64,000 bases of DNA from Reinekea sp. G2M2-21 (GCF_015687175.1 NZ_JADPQG010000004.1:393664-457663); one strand, 5' to 3'; numbered from the stretch's first letter, positions 8,943-20,422 are shown. Notes: generated from the letters alone by a model not told the origin. Program-made: numbers and translations.

Positions 8943-10136
8943 TCAGAAATACTCTTGATTTTGTCGGCGTCGATAAACCAGCATCAGAATAATCATGCAC
9001 AGAATGGCGATGAGAGCGCCGACAAAAACTGCTTTGAACGTGAGAACCTGGGCAATAATACCCGTCAACGACGTTCCAATAACGGAGCCGGTTTTTAACA
9101 GGTTGCTGTAAAGAGCCGACGCTGTGCCAGTTTGCCCGGGCATCAGGTCCTGGATGATAGTTATTCCCAGACCGGCAAAAATACCAAAATAAATACCGTT
9201 AAATACCTGAATAGCAATCAAAGACCAGAAGGTCGTAACGCATAACGTTGCTGTGTAAAAAATGGCGCCGCTGGTTGCAGCAATCAGCAAGAGTTTGATT
9301 TTTCCAAAACGAGCGCTCCAACGACCAACCATAAGCATAAACGGGATTTCAAGCCCTGCGGTCAGCCCCATTAAAATACCCGCGGTATAACCTGGCAATT
9401 CGGTTTCATTGACCAAATACAGTGGAATTGCTGTGATATAAAGACTGTTGGCCAAAAAACCGAAGGCCATGGCAACACTCATCAGCCAAAGGGCTGCAGA
9501 ATAAACGGGCTTTCTGACAGGTGTGTTTTGAGCATGCTCAGGGGTTGCGCTGTCTTTTGTGTTAGATGGCTGCGCATTTAAATCCGGCAGTGCAACATAG
9601 CCAAAGATCAACACAATTACGGCAAGAACCGTTGCCACTAGGAAGGACGCTTGGAAGCCAAATGCGTCAACCAGCAGAAATGCGATAGGTGGTCCGACGA
9701 TCCAGGCAGCGGACATCAGGGAGCGCATTTTTGAGTTGATGCTAACCGCGGCTTTACCCTGGCGGTCAGCGTACCAGCGAATAATGGTGAAGAGCTGGGG
9801 TTGGGCGGCACTGGCGATGCCCATCAGTAAGATGCCGACCAGAAGAACTTGCCAGAACGCGTTGGCGTTGGCGTAGATAAAGGTGGCGAAGACAAGGGCA
9901 CTGGTCGCAACCAAAAAGATTTTTTTTGCGTTCATGCCTCGGTCCGTTCGATGCCCGAGGAACTGGCTGACTACAATGCCGCTAATGGTCATAGCGATGG
10001 TATAAAGCCCGACATACATCGGTTGCACGGATAAGCCTTCAATGAGGAACAGGCCCATAACCGGTAAGACAAAACTCATTCCTAACCCGGTTATAAACGC
10101 AACCACAGGCAAGGCAAAACTTGGAGACATTTTCAT
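8943..10136 (-). CDS. MFS transporter, SetA-like sugar efflux type
   Basis: A protein of 397 residues with twelve predicted membrane spans and a hydrophilic central loop near residue 190-210. The region around the fifth span, with MRSLMSAAWIVGPPIA, resembles the MRAQISLAWVIGPP stretch of the SetA/SetB sugar efflux family. Export of sugars or glycosides by proton antiport is the family role, but the substrate here is unknown. The ATG at 10136 is preferred over the GTG at 10160 because GGA lies five bases before it and the length then matches SetA. It is monocistronic. Confidence 0.85.
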   Translation of the reverse strand: MKMSPSFALPVVAFITGLGMSFVLPVMGLFLIEGLSVQPMYVGLYTIAMTISGIVVSQFLGHRTDRGMNAKKIFLVATSALVFATFIYANANAFWQVLLVGILLMGIASAAQPQLFTIIRWYADRQGKAAVSINSKMRSLMSAAWIVGPPIAFLLVDAFGFQASFLVATVLAVIVLIFGYVALPDLNAQPSNTKDSATPEHAQNTPVRKPVYSAALWLMSVAMAFGFLANSLYITAIPLYLVNETELPGYTAGILMGLTAGLEIPFMLMVGRWSARFGKIKLLLIAATSGAIFYTATLCVTTFWSLIAIQVFNGIYFGIFAGLGITIIQDLMPGQTGTASALYSNLLKTGSVIGTSLTGIIAQVLTFKAVFVGALIAILCMIILMLVYRRRQNQEYF

Positions 10137-10369
10137 AGTGTTCCGGTTTAACAGTGGCACAGCGCAGCAATCTGCATATCGCGTTTAATCGATGCAGACA
10201 GAAAACGGGTTACTCGCCAAGAAAGATTTTAGTTTAGATCAGAATAGAGGCGGCGGTAAGTCACTCTGGTAGGTGACTTGAATGAAAGCGCGTGGCCTGA
10301 TGCTCGCAATAACTCGTGCACAGGCCAGTCCATCTGCTGTCAACGGACACACATTCTGGCAAACATATT

Positions 10370-13198
10370 TTATTGACGCTCCAATAACGGGCGCAAATAT
10401 TTTCCGGTGACGGATTTTTTGTCTAAAGCAACATCTTCTGGCGAACCCGTAGAGACAATCTTGCCACCTTTAACGCCGCCTTCGGGTCCAAGATCGATAA
10501 TCCAGTCGCCAGTTTTAACCACATCCAGATTATGCTCAATCACGACGACAGTATTACCGTTGTCCCTTAACCGATGCAGTACCTCAAGCAATTGCTTAAT
10601 GTCATGGAAGTGAAGGCCTGTTGTCGGTTCATCCAGAATATACAACGTGCTGCCGGTGTCTCGCTTAGACAGCTCACGAGCCAGTTTTACCCGCTGAGCC
10701 TCACCGCCGGACAAAGTTGTCGCGCTTTGCCCTAATTTGACATAGGACAGACCAACATCGGTCAACGTTTGTAGTTTGCGTTGCAGGGCTGGTATGGCAT
10801 CAAAAAATTGCAGACCATCTTCAATGGTCATATCCAGAACTTCATGGATATTTTTCCCCTTGTAACGAATCTCGAGTGTTTCCCGGTTGTAACGTTTGCC
10901 GCTGCACACATCGCAGGGAACATAAATATCCGCCAGAAAATGCATCTCTACTTTAATAAGACCGTCGCCCTGGCAAGCTTCGCAGCGGCCGCCTTTGACG
11001 TTAAAGCTGAAGCGACCAGGGGCATAGCCTCGCGAACGTGATTCCTGAGTGGCCGCAAACAAATCCCGTATGGCGGTAAAAATGCCGGTGTACGTAGCCG
11101 GATTAGAACGCGGTGTGCGTCCGATTGGGCTTTGGTCAATATCGACGACTTTGTCAAAGTGTTGAAGACCCTCAATAGTTTTATGTGGAGCGGCCGTTAA
11201 GGTTGTCGCTTTATTCAGTGCGGTTGCCGCTAATGGGTATAGAGTCTGATTGATCAGCGTCGATTTTCCAGAACCTGAAACACCCGTGATACATGTAAAC
11301 AGCCCGACCGGAATCGACAGATCAACATTCTGTAAGTTATTTCCATTTGCGCCGCGCACAACTAACTGTCGTTTTGGGTCATTAACCGCACGTTCAGTGG
11401 GGACAGCAATTTTCTTTTTGCCACTGAGGTATTGGCCGGTAAGGGAGTTTTTCGTTTTCATGATTTTTTCTGGTGTACCAGAAGCGATAATCTCACCACC
11501 ATGGACGCCAGCGCCTGGTCCAATGTCCAGAACCCAGTCTGCCATCCGAATAGCGTCCTCATCGTGTTCAACCACCAGCACGCTGTTTCCCAGGTCCCGC
11601 AAATCGGTCAAGGTTTTTAACAGGCGATCATTATCGCGTTGATGCAGGCCGATGGATGGTTCGTCAAGAATATACATAACGCCGACCAAGCCGGCACCAA
11701 TCTGGCTGGCCAGGCGGATACGTTGCGTTTCGCCGCCTGAGAGCGTATCGGCACTGCGGTCGAGACTCAGGTAGTCCAAACCAACGTTTTCGAGGAAGCT
11801 CAATCGTTGCAGAATTTCGCGAAGGATTTTTTCTGCGATCTGCGCTTTGTTACCAGACAATTGCAGCGAGTGATAATAACGGACGGCGTCGGCAATCGAC
11901 ATGCGCGTAACTTCAGGCAAGGTTACACCGTCGACAAAAACATGACGCGAACTTTCTTTCAACCGACTGCCATGGCAAGCAGGGCAATGTTGTTCCGCCA
12001 AATACTTCGATAACTCTTCGCGAACAGAGTTGCTGTCCGTTTCTCGGTAGCGCCGTTCCATATTCGGAATGACGCCTTCAAAGGTGTGCGTGCGGCTATA
12101 AACGGCACCACGGCTATTGACATAATTAAAGTCTATTTCGACATCCCCAGAGCCCTCTAAAACGGCCTTCTGGAATTTTTTCGGTAGCTTCTCAAACGGT
12201 TTGTCCAGATCCACGTTAAAGTGCTCAGCCAAAGAATTCAGCTGACTGAAATAATAGACAGCCCGCCGATCCCACCCGGCGATGGCGCCTTCTGCCAATG
12301 TCAGTTGCACGTCTCGCACAACTTTATTTCGGTCAAAATATTGCTTTAAACCTAAACCGTCGCATTCTTCGCAAGCGCCAGCAGGGTTGTTGAATGAAAA
12401 CATTCGCGGTTCGAGTTCGGCAATCGCGTAGCCACAGATTGGGCAGGCAAACTTATTTGAAAACAGTAGGTCTTCGCCGTCGCCATCCATCCATGCAACT
12501 TGAGCAATTCCGCCAGACAACGTTAAGCAGGTTTCGAACGATTCTGCCAAACGCAATTGAATATCGTCGCGGGCTTTGAAGCGATCAACCACCGCTTCAA
12601 TGCTGTGCTTCTTGCGTTTATCCAGTTCAGGAACTTCGTCCAGATCCATCACGGTGCCATCAACGCGCACGCGGACAAAACCTTGTGCTTTTAGCTCATT
12701 AAAAATGTGTAAATGCTCACCTTTGCGATCTCTGATCAGTGGTGCGAGCATCATCAGTTTGCTGCCTTCCGGCAGCGCAATCACCTGGTCGACCATTTGA
12801 CTGATGGTCTGTGCTTCCAACGGTTCACCGTGCTCAGGACAACGCGGCTCGCCGACTCGAGCATAAAGCAGACGTAGATAGTCGTAAATTTCAGTGGTGG
12901 TTCCAACGGTTGAGCGTGGGTTGTGACTGGTGGTTTTCTGTTCGATAGATATGGCAGGCGATAGGCCTTCGATGTGGTCTACATCTGGTTTTTCCATCAT
13001 CGACAGGAATTGTCGGGCATAGGTCGATAGCGATTCAACGTAACGCCGCTGTCCTTCCGCGTACAGGGTATCGAAAGCAAGTGAGGATTTACCCGACCCG
13101 GATAGGCCGGTAATAACAACCAGCTTATCTCGTGGAATGTCGATGGAAATGTTCTTCAGGTTGTGGGTACGGGCACCCTGGACGGAAATTTTGTCCAT
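10370..13198 (-). CDS. uvrA: UvrABC excinuclease subunit A
   Basis: A protein of 942 residues, the normal UvrA length. It has two ABC ATPase modules: Walker A GLSGSGKS at 31-38 and a second GVSGSGKST near 640, with signatures LSGGETQR and LSGGEAQR. Zinc modules are visible as a CPIC...CEEC pair in the first half and the CEAC...CDVC pair in the second. UvrA dimers find bulky DNA damage and load UvrB for nucleotide excision repair. The ATG at 13198 has GAGG five bases upstream. A LexA box lies in the promoter spacer about 200 bases upstream, so SOS induction is expected. Confidence 0.98.
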   Translation of the reverse strand: MDKISVQGARTHNLKNISIDIPRDKLVVITGLSGSGKSSLAFDTLYAEGQRRYVESLSTYARQFLSMMEKPDVDHIEGLSPAISIEQKTTSHNPRSTVGTTTEIYDYLRLLYARVGEPRCPEHGEPLEAQTISQMVDQVIALPEGSKLMMLAPLIRDRKGEHLHIFNELKAQGFVRVRVDGTVMDLDEVPELDKRKKHSIEAVVDRFKARDDIQLRLAESFETCLTLSGGIAQVAWMDGDGEDLLFSNKFACPICGYAIAELEPRMFSFNNPAGACEECDGLGLKQYFDRNKVVRDVQLTLAEGAIAGWDRRAVYYFSQLNSLAEHFNVDLDKPFEKLPKKFQKAVLEGSGDVEIDFNYVNSRGAVYSRTHTFEGVIPNMERRYRETDSNSVREELSKYLAEQHCPACHGSRLKESSRHVFVDGVTLPEVTRMSIADAVRYYHSLQLSGNKAQIAEKILREILQRLSFLENVGLDYLSLDRSADTLSGGETQRIRLASQIGAGLVGVMYILDEPSIGLHQRDNDRLLKTLTDLRDLGNSVLVVEHDEDAIRMADWVLDIGPGAGVHGGEIIASGTPEKIMKTKNSLTGQYLSGKKKIAVPTERAVNDPKRQLVVRGANGNNLQNVDLSIPVGLFTCITGVSGSGKSTLINQTLYPLAATALNKATTLTAAPHKTIEGLQHFDKVVDIDQSPIGRTPRSNPATYTGIFTAIRDLFAATQESRSRGYAPGRFSFNVKGGRCEACQGDGLIKVEMHFLADIYVPCDVCSGKRYNRETLEIRYKGKNIHEVLDMTIEDGLQFFDAIPALQRKLQTLTDVGLSYVKLGQSATTLSGGEAQRVKLARELSKRDTGSTLYILDEPTTGLHFHDIKQLLEVLHRLRDNGNTVVVIEHNLDVVKTGDWIIDLGPEGGVKGGKIVSTGSPEDVALDKKSVTGKYLRPLLERQ

Positions 13199-13390
13199 GT
13201 CATCCTCAAATTTGGCGAAAACAAAAGCGCAAAGAAAGCATAATTCGGCAATAAGATCCAGCGGCACAGACTTGTCTGCTGCAGAAAGTCTGCGCCGCCT
13301 AATTCAGATTGGCAGCAAGCTGGGGTGTCATACTGACAAATCTGAAGTTTGGATCTGCGTTTCGAGTGCGTGAATTCGAAAAGCGCCTAA

Positions 13391-13419
13391 ATTGTGCTGT
13401 ATGGATGTACAGTTTGCAA
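13391..13419 (-). promoter_or_regulatory. uvrA promoter with embedded LexA (SOS) box
   Basis: On the minus strand, TTGCAA (13414-13419) and CACAAT (13391-13396) are separated by 17 bases. The palindrome CTGT-N8-ACAG at 13397-13412 fills the spacer almost exactly and fits the gammaproteobacterial LexA operator. LexA bound there would block RNA polymerase. The box lies between uvrA and the divergent MFS gene and could influence both. Confidence 0.8.
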
Positions 13420-13529
13420 TGGTTTTTTTTGAGTGTCGTCAGGTTTAGCGATCAACACTCATTATGGCCTATGGTGACTGACCTGAGTCTGATAGAATCC
13501 GCGCGATTTCATATTTTACGTTGTTGTCT

Positions 13530-14726
13530 ATGGCTTTTAATAGTGTGGAGCGAAAAGCTCTGACTGGGCTCGCAATGCTTTACGCCAGTCGTATGCTCGG
13601 TTTGTTCATGGTGTTACCGGTGTTGTCTTTGTACGGCATGGATCTGGAGAAGGCATCGCCGCAGACATTGGGTTTGGCACTGGGAATTTATGGCATTACG
13701 CAAGCGTTATTGCAGATTCCGTTTGGGGCTGCGTCGGATCGATTTGGTCGTAAACCCCTGATAGTCTTAGGTCTGGTTATATTTTTGGTTGGCAGCATTG
13801 TGGCTGCATTATCTACTCATGTGATGGGGCTGGTGTTTGGTCGTGCATTGCAAGGCGCCGGTGCAATATCCAGTGTTGTACTCGCTCTGTTGGCCGACTA
13901 TACCCGCGAAAGCGAACGTTCCAAGGCAATGGCGATAGTAGGTGCTGTTATTGGCAGTTCTTTTGTTGTTGCCGTGATGATAGGTCCCTGGATTGCTGGT
14001 TTCGGAGGTTTGGCCGGCTTGTTCTGGTTTACCGCAGGTTTGGCTTTGCTGGGCATGTTGGTTCTGTTGTGGCTGCCTCCTGTACCCGGATTGCAGATTC
14101 ATCAAGAGCGTAAATTTCATGCGTCTCAAATTGGCCAGGTATTGCGAGACGGAAATGTCTTAATTTTGAGTCTGGGTGTATTTTTGCTGCATATGACCAT
14201 GACCGCGTTGTTTGTCGCCTTGCCTATTGTGTTAGTTGATCGCGGTTTTGCGGCGGATGATCTCGGACAGGTATATGCTCCGGTCATGATCATTGCCTTT
14301 TTAGGCATGGCACCCATGATGATGTTGTCAGAGCGCAACAACGCTCAGGTGAAATTTTTGCGTTTGGCTGCAGTGCTGATTTCCATTGCGCTGGTTGCTC
14401 TGGTCGGTGTGAAGGCTGGAGCTGCGTCTGCGCTGGCATTGTTGCTGTTTTTTGTGGGGTTTAACTTCATCGAAGCAACATTGCCTTCGCTGTTGAGTCG
14501 CAAGGCTGAAGCGCAAAGCCGAGGCACAGCGATGGGGGTGTTCGCAACGGCGCAGTTCATTGGTGCGGCTGCAGGTGGCATGGTAGGTGGTCTGCTGTTT
14601 GCGAATCAGCAGCTGTTGCCGATTGTCGCCGTTGGGTTTGGCGCACAGATTGTCTGGATTGTATTGTTGGGTTTGGTAAAACCGGTCAAATCGACCCAAA
14701 CGACGCCAACCGAGTCAGTTGGCTAA
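13530..14726 (+). CDS. MFS transporter, 12-span, YajR-like
   Basis: A protein of 398 residues. It shows the MFS loop motif GAASDRFGRKPLI after the second span and twelve hydrophobic segments. This transporter sits between uvrA and ssb in many pseudomonads and relatives, so the position is ancestral and not acquired. The substrate is unknown. The ATG at 13530 is chosen, though the TTG codons at 13521 and 13524 are alternatives since no good ribosome site is visible. Confidence 0.88.
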   Translation: MAFNSVERKALTGLAMLYASRMLGLFMVLPVLSLYGMDLEKASPQTLGLALGIYGITQALLQIPFGAASDRFGRKPLIVLGLVIFLVGSIVAALSTHVMGLVFGRALQGAGAISSVVLALLADYTRESERSKAMAIVGAVIGSSFVVAVMIGPWIAGFGGLAGLFWFTAGLALLGMLVLLWLPPVPGLQIHQERKFHASQIGQVLRDGNVLILSLGVFLLHMTMTALFVALPIVLVDRGFAADDLGQVYAPVMIIAFLGMAPMMMLSERNNAQVKFLRLAAVLISIALVALVGVKAGAASALALLLFFVGFNFIEATLPSLLSRKAEAQSRGTAMGVFATAQFIGAAAGGMVGGLLFANQQLLPIVAVGFGAQIVWIVLLGLVKPVKSTQTTPTESVG

Positions 14727-14735
14727 CTGAATTTG

Positions 14736-14763
14736 TCCTTGAGGTTAGGGTAAATCTCAAGGA
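14736..14763 (+). other. 8-bp inverted repeat in the MFS-ssb gap
   Basis: TCCTTGAG (14736-14743) and CTCAAGGA (14756-14763) can pair around a 12-base loop. There is no T run, so a strong terminator is unlikely. It may be an mRNA hairpin in the ssb leader. Confidence 0.45.
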
Positions 14764-14801
14764 TAGTTAATTGATTAGAGAAATAGCAGATAGGAACGTT
14801 T

Positions 14802-15368
14802 ATGGCAAAGGGTACAGTGAACAAGGTCATCATCTTGGGTCGGCTCGGGCAGGATCCGGAAGTCCGGTCCACTGCGTCAGGCACACAAATTGTGAACTTG
14901 AATGTAGCAACCAATGAAATCGGCCGAGCTGATGAGCAGGGCAATCGGCAAGAACATACCGAGTGGCATCGCATAACACTGTTTGGACGTATGGCAGAAA
15001 ACGCTGCTCAATATCTGCGTAAAGGCTCAATGGTTTATATTGAAGGTCGCTTGCAGACTCGTAAGTGGCAAGATCAAAACGGTCAAGATCGCTACTCAAC
15101 CGATATTGTCGGTAATGAAATGCAATTTATTGGTGGTCGAAATGACGGCGGTGGTAATCAGGGCTTCGGGCAGCAGGCACCTCAGCAGGGTAGCTACAAT
15201 CAGCCTGCTCAGGGCGGTTATAATCAACCTGCTCAGGGTGGTTTTAATCAGCCGCAATCGGGTGGTTACTCGAACCAACCTCAGCAGAAACCGGCAACGC
15301 AGACACCGCCACCGGCTCAGCCAGCACCAGGTGGCTTTGACGACTTTGATGATGATATCCCTTTTTGA
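14802..15368 (+). CDS. ssb: single-stranded DNA-binding protein
   Basis: A protein of 188 residues with an N-terminal OB fold beginning [21 protein letters not shown] disordered linker holds near-perfect repeats of the unit NQPAQGG(Y/F), and the protein ends in the acidic tip DDDIPF that recruits repair and replication proteins. It coats single-stranded DNA as a tetramer. No LexA box is visible directly upstream. The linker repeats are also near-repeats at the DNA level (about 15180-15260), which makes their number prone to change. Confidence 0.98.
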   Translation: MAKGTVNKVIILGRLGQDPEVRSTASGTQIVNLNVATNEIGRADEQGNRQEHTEWHRITLFGRMAENAAQYLRKGSMVYIEGRLQTRKWQDQNGQDRYSTDIVGNEMQFIGGRNDGGGNQGFGQQAPQQGSYNQPAQGGYNQPAQGGFNQPQSGGYSNQPQQKPATQTPPPAQPAPGGFDDFDDDIPF

Positions 15369-15403
15369 GGATAAGTTTCTCATTCTAAATTAATACCCAA
15401 AAG

Positions 15404-15428
15404 ACCCGGATTTAGACCGGGTTTTTTT
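15404..15428 (+). terminator. intrinsic terminator after ssb
   Basis: ACCCGG and CCGGGT form the stem with a 7-base loop, followed by a T run. Confidence 0.87.
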
Positions 15429-15524
15429 AGTTCAGCAAGGGCTAGTCAGCAGAACGACGGAGAAATCGGTGTTGGCAAATTGCCATATCCTGCTTCAACG
15501 CTGTGCTTCTCGCTAGCAGCTGCC

Positions 15525-15530
15525 TATAAT
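15525..15530 (+). promoter_or_regulatory. possible -10 box of the RmlD-like gene
   Basis: A perfect TATAAT is found 31 bases before the GTG at 15561. The -35 region is poor. If used, transcription starts near 15537, which supports the GTG at 15561 over an earlier in-frame start. Confidence 0.35.
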
Positions 15531-15560
15531 TCTGACATCGTTCATTCAGCTAGGTGTGTT

Positions 15561-16457
15561 GTGCCAGATTTTTCAGATTCTCTCAGTTTCCTCATTCTCG
15601 GCAGCGATCGTCAGGTCGGTCGATCACTTATTCAGTACCTCGATAGTCGTCAAATACCTTATCAAGCCTGTTCTTCCGAGCAATTGGCATCACCGGATGA
15701 GGTTGGGAAGATCGTTGCTGCTGCGCAATCCTGTAGCTATGTTGTGAATGTGTTGTTTGAAGAGCCTTCCGAAGGTACTGACGTTGATCTACCGTTCTGG
15801 TTAGGTCTGGCCAACAGCATTGCTGAAGCTTGTGCGCAATGTCATAAGCCTCTGTTTCAGCTTTCCAGCGGACTTGTCTTTGCGGGGAAAAGCTCAAGAG
15901 CCTATGTGGAAACTGACTTGCCCGATGCTCATTCGGCCCTGGGCCGAACCTATATCGATATTGAGCAGGAAGTCGTCGAGCGATGGTCGAAAACGGTTTT
16001 GTTAAGAGCCAGTTGGTTGTTCAGTGAACAGGATGGTAACTATCTGACTCAATTGGTTGGTGCTGCTGTCCGGCTGGAAACGTTGAAGGTGTCAGGTCAT
16101 CTGCGTGGGTGCCCGACCTATGCTATGACGGCGGCTAAGGTTTTGGTTGCGATGGCCGAACAGGTCGACTGCGGCGCGGAACCTGAATTGTGGGGTGTGT
16201 ATCACTATGCCGATAGTGACGCGTGCACCATGCATACGTTCGCAAAAACAGTCATAACTGTTGTGAAGTCAATGACCGAAGTGAAGGTTGAAAGCCTTGA
16301 AGAGGGCAATAGCCCAGGCATGATTGATGCGGTCAACGAATTGGAAAACTATGAACTTGGATGTAAGAGAATATTGTCGACCTTTGGGATTAAGCAACGT
16401 CCCTGGCGTCGAAGTATTCATGATGTATTGAAAGAAAAGTTTTCGTCTCACGGCTGA
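15561..16457 (+). CDS. RmlD-like sugar-nucleotide reductase-fold protein
   Basis: A protein of 298 residues with the extended SDR layout of dTDP-4-dehydrorhamnose reductases. It has an N-terminal Rossmann strand LILGSDRQVG, then SSGLVFAG, which aligns with the S-T-D-Y-V-F-D-G block. At the place of the catalytic YGxxK the sequence reads LGRTY, so both the tyrosine and the lysine are missing, and normal reductase activity is unlikely. No other rhamnose genes are near. It may be a regulatory or binding protein that kept the fold. The GTG start has AGG seven bases upstream and lies downstream of a TATAAT. Confidence 0.78.
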   Translation: MPDFSDSLSFLILGSDRQVGRSLIQYLDSRQIPYQACSSEQLASPDEVGKIVAAAQSCSYVVNVLFEEPSEGTDVDLPFWLGLANSIAEACAQCHKPLFQLSSGLVFAGKSSRAYVETDLPDAHSALGRTYIDIEQEVVERWSKTVLLRASWLFSEQDGNYLTQLVGAAVRLETLKVSGHLRGCPTYAMTAAKVLVAMAEQVDCGAEPELWGVYHYADSDACTMHTFAKTVITVVKSMTEVKVESLEEGNSPGMIDAVNELENYELGCKRILSTFGIKQRPWRRSIHDVLKEKFSSHG

Positions 16458-16523
16458 AAGCACTCAAGAATCGGGCGTTCTGTCCGATCTATCTTACAAA
16501 ACGTATTAAGGTGACGGCGTGTA

Positions 16524-17192
16524 ATGGCCTCAAATGATCTCAGCAAAATGCGCCTCGCAGCAGGATTGAACATAAACCTTGAGGTTGAAGGTGGTGATGG
16601 GCGACGTCACAAGGGTACCTTCATTGGTATGGTTCCGGGGCGTTCAGTGCTGGTAACTACGCCAATGTTGGGTGAAAATCGGCCTTTATTGCTGCGCAAA
16701 GAGCAGACATTGATATGCCGTTTTTTTGCACACAAGGTAGCATGCGCCTTTCGTAGCCAGGTCGTGCACATCTGTACCACGCCATTGCACTATCTGCATC
16801 TGGGTTGGCCGACGCAAGTGGAGGTCGGTACGGTACGTAAGTCTGAACGCGTATTGGCAAATCTTCAGGTGTCGATCGTCAATCAATCAGATGCAACCTG
16901 GGAGCGAACCTTCGGTGCCATTGTCGACTTGTCGACAACGGGTGCTCGATTGGAGTCCGTAGATCCTGTGGGTGCTATTGGTGATCAGATTCTGATCAGT
17001 GGTAAGGTTGTCATTGGTCATGTTACGCGGCTGATTTCAATCGAAGCTGTAATCCGGGCCGAGTTGGATCGCTTTGAGTTGGCCAACAGTACCGCCGCAT
17101 ATGGGATTGAATTCAAGTTTGTCTCAGATATTGATTTTCTGGCGTTGCAGGCTTTTGTTAACGGTCAGGTTGCCAAAGGGGCAGACCGTTAG
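16524..17192 (+). CDS. PilZ-domain c-di-GMP receptor, YcgR-like
   Basis: A protein of 222 residues with two domains: an N-terminal YcgR-type beta-barrel (about 1-100) and a C-terminal PilZ domain. Both c-di-GMP contact motifs are intact, RxxxR at 105-109 (RKSER) and D-L-S-T-T-G at 135-140. Proteins of this layout act as flagellar brakes or control surface polymer output. No flagellar gene is nearby, so the target is unknown. It follows the RmlD-like gene after 66 bases on the same strand. Confidence 0.92.
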   Translation: MASNDLSKMRLAAGLNINLEVEGGDGRRHKGTFIGMVPGRSVLVTTPMLGENRPLLLRKEQTLICRFFAHKVACAFRSQVVHICTTPLHYLHLGWPTQVEVGTVRKSERVLANLQVSIVNQSDATWERTFGAIVDLSTTGARLESVDPVGAIGDQILISGKVVIGHVTRLISIEAVIRAELDRFELANSTAAYGIEFKFVSDIDFLALQAFVNGQVAKGADR

Positions 17193-17212
17193 TGGATTTT
17201 GATTGAGCGGGC

Positions 17213-17229
17213 CTGCTCAGTCTGAGCAG
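17213..17229. terminator. short hairpin between convergent genes
   Basis: CTGCTCA and TGAGCAG pair around a 3-base loop, with extra GGGC/CCC support outside. No T run follows. It is a weak candidate terminator between the PilZ gene and ispB. Confidence 0.4.
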
Positions 17230-17238
17230 CCCATTGCA

Positions 17239-18207
17239 TCAACTGTTACGGGCAACCGCCAGATCGGCCAAGGCTAACATAGCGGATTTATACGAGCAGT
17301 CACTGAATTGGTTTAAGCATTCCTTCGCCTGTTGTGCGTGCTGTTCCGCTTTGGTCGTAACATATTCGAGCGACTCTGTGCGTTTGATGATGTCGAGTAC
17401 GGTATCTAAATGCACCAAACCGCCTTTTCGAATGCATTCGCGGATGATGGATCTATCTTCTTCCGTACCGTGTTCCATCGCATGTATCAGCGGAAGTGTG
17501 GGTTTTCCTTCGGCTAAATCGTCACCGACATTTTTACCCAAGGTTTGTGAGTCTCCAGCGTAGTCTAGGACATCGTCAATCAGTTGGAAGGCTAACCCCA
17601 GATTGAGGCCGTAATCCGCCAGCGCTTGATTCTGTTCCGGTGTATAACCTGAAATAACGCCGGCTGTCTCGGCGGAGGCTTGGAACAGTATCGCTGTCTT
17701 ACCGGTAATGACCTCCATATACTGCTGTTCAGAGGTATTCGGGTTTTTGATATTCATTAATTGCATCACTTCACCTTCGGCGATTACCCGGGTGGTTGCG
17801 GAGAGCCGTGCCATAACATCCAGATTGCCCAGCTTGACCAGCATCTCAAAAGAACGGGCATACAGAAAGTCGCCAACCAGAACGCTGGGAGAGTTCCCCC
17901 AATTGGCATTGGCGGTTGGTTTGCCGCGCCGCATGTCGGATTTGTCAACAACGTCGTCATGCAGCAATGTTGCGGTATGCAGGAACTCGATAATAGAAGC
18001 TAACAGGTGGTGTCGTGTATCTATTGTACCGGCTAATCCGCCGCTTAATAGCACCAGCATCGGCCGAAGGCGCTTGCCACCACTGTCAATAATGTGTTCT
18101 GCGACCTTTTCGACCATGGGGACGTTGGAAGCGAGTTGTTCATGAATGGTTTTATTGACGGCGTCAAAGTCGCTGGCAACGGTCTGAAATACGGCTTTTT
18201 GGTCCAT
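17239..18207 (-). CDS. ispB: octaprenyl diphosphate synthase
   Basis: A protein of 322 residues, the same length class as E. coli IspB. The two aspartate-rich motifs that bind magnesium and diphosphate are DDVVD at 84-88 and DDVLD at 211-215, and GGKRLRP is at 43-49. The enzyme extends farnesyl diphosphate to the C40 or longer side chain of ubiquinone. The ATG at 18207 was preferred because the conserved region starts there; a longer frame to 18279 has no family match. The gene is divergent from rplU, the standard arrangement. Confidence 0.95.
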   Translation of the reverse strand: MDQKAVFQTVASDFDAVNKTIHEQLASNVPMVEKVAEHIIDSGGKRLRPMLVLLSGGLAGTIDTRHHLLASIIEFLHTATLLHDDVVDKSDMRRGKPTANANWGNSPSVLVGDFLYARSFEMLVKLGNLDVMARLSATTRVIAEGEVMQLMNIKNPNTSEQQYMEVITGKTAILFQASAETAGVISGYTPEQNQALADYGLNLGLAFQLIDDVLDYAGDSQTLGKNVGDDLAEGKPTLPLIHAMEHGTEEDRSIIRECIRKGGLVHLDTVLDIIKRTESLEYVTTKAEQHAQQAKECLNQFSDCSYKSAMLALADLAVARNS

Positions 18208-18287
18208 TGAACGAGGTGTCTGTAAGTGGCTTTTGCGCGTGATGCTAGGGTGCTGGCAGGAGGCTGTCAAGGTGGTCAAAAAACGAC

Positions 18288-18316
18288 TTGCATCGATGAG
18301 GGCAAATCCGTATTAT
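18288..18316 (+). promoter_or_regulatory. promoter of rplU-rpmA
   Basis: TTGCAT (18288-18293) and TATTAT (18311-18316) are separated by exactly 17 bases. The GC-rich segment just after fits a growth-rate-controlled promoter. It gives a leader of roughly 110 bases before rplU. Confidence 0.7.
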
Positions 18317-18436
18317 CTGCCGCCCGATCGGAGTGCATCATTCCCTGCCATAGGGTGCCAACAGCGTAGGCGTCGCCTTTAGAAGCAGGTAGAAATGGAA
18401 AACAGGATCGGTTAACGACTAATTTTGGAGAATTAC

Positions 18437-18748
18437 ATGTACGCTGTAATCGTATCTGGCGGTAAGCAATACCGCGTAAGCGAAGGGCAAACGCTCAAGC
18501 TTGAAAAAATTGAAGCTGAAACCGGTGCTTCAATCAATTTTGACAAAGTATTACTAGTAGCAGATGGCGACAAGTTCAATATTGGACAGCCAGTTGTGAA
18601 AGGTGCTGTGGTTTCTGCTGAAATCATCGCTCAAGGTCGTCACAAAAAAGTGAAGATCATGAAATTCAAGCGTCGTAAGCACCACATGAAGCAAATGGGC
18701 CACCGTCAGTGGTTCACCGAAGTTAAAATTACTGGTATTAAGGCATAA
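18437..18748 (+). CDS. rplU: 50S ribosomal protein L21
   Basis: A protein of 103 residues, identical in length to E. coli L21, with [14 protein letters not shown] at the N-terminus and the basic KFKRRKHH stretch that contacts 23S rRNA. The ATG at 18437 has GGAG five bases before it. It is co-transcribed with rpmA, 12 bases downstream. Confidence 0.99.
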   Translation: MYAVIVSGGKQYRVSEGQTLKLEKIEAETGASINFDKVLLVADGDKFNIGQPVVKGAVVSAEIIAQGRHKKVKIMKFKRRKHHMKQMGHRQWFTEVKITGIKA

Positions 18749-18760
18749 CGGAGATAACTC

Positions 18761-19015
18761 ATGGCTCACAAGAAAGCTGGTGGTAGTACCCGAAACGGTC
18801 GTGACTCTGAAAGCAAACGCTTGGGTGTAAAAGCCTTTGGTGGTCAGACTGTTACAGCAGGCTCAATCATTGTTCGTCAACGTGGTACTCGTTTCCACGC
18901 TGGTAGCAACGTTGGTATCGGTAAAGACCATACGTTGTTCGCTAAAGCAGACGGCAAGGTAGAATTCGTTGTTAAAGGTGAGAACAATCGTAAGTTTGTT
19001 AACATCGTAGCGTAA
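18761..19015 (+). CDS. rpmA: 50S ribosomal protein L27
   Basis: A protein of 84 residues starting [16 protein letters not shown], the flexible N-terminus that reaches the peptidyl transferase centre. It has no cleavable N-terminal extension of the Firmicutes type. A GGAG site precedes it. It is second gene of the rplU operon. Confidence 0.99.
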   Translation: MAHKKAGGSTRNGRDSESKRLGVKAFGGQTVTAGSIIVRQRGTRFHAGSNVGIGKDHTLFAKADGKVEFVVKGENNRKFVNIVA

Positions 19016-19030
19016 TTACGCAGCAACCAG

Positions 19031-19060
19031 AAAAAGCCTCGCTCACGCGGGGCTTTTTTG
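19031..19060 (+). terminator. intrinsic terminator after rpmA
   Basis: A stem formed by AAAAAGCC-TC-GC and GC-GG-GGCTTTTT, with one G-U pair and loop TCAC, is followed by T residues. It separates rplU-rpmA from obg. Confidence 0.85.
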
Positions 19061-19181
19061 TTTGGACAGAGACAGAGACTGCCACAGGGCAGAAGTGCCG
19101 ATCTTATGGGTATCCCTTTTTTGCAGGTCAGTGTTCTTAATGAGTATTGAAAAGAGATATCCATAAGTTCAGCTAAACTGA

Positions 19182-20405
<1,224 letters not shown>

Positions 20406-20422
20406 TCGGATAGCTTGTTGAC

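Noticed and set aside
15180..15260. Tandem repeat in ssb as a separate repeat locus
   Set aside because: The repeats code for the disordered NQPAQGG linker of SSB and are explained by the gene.
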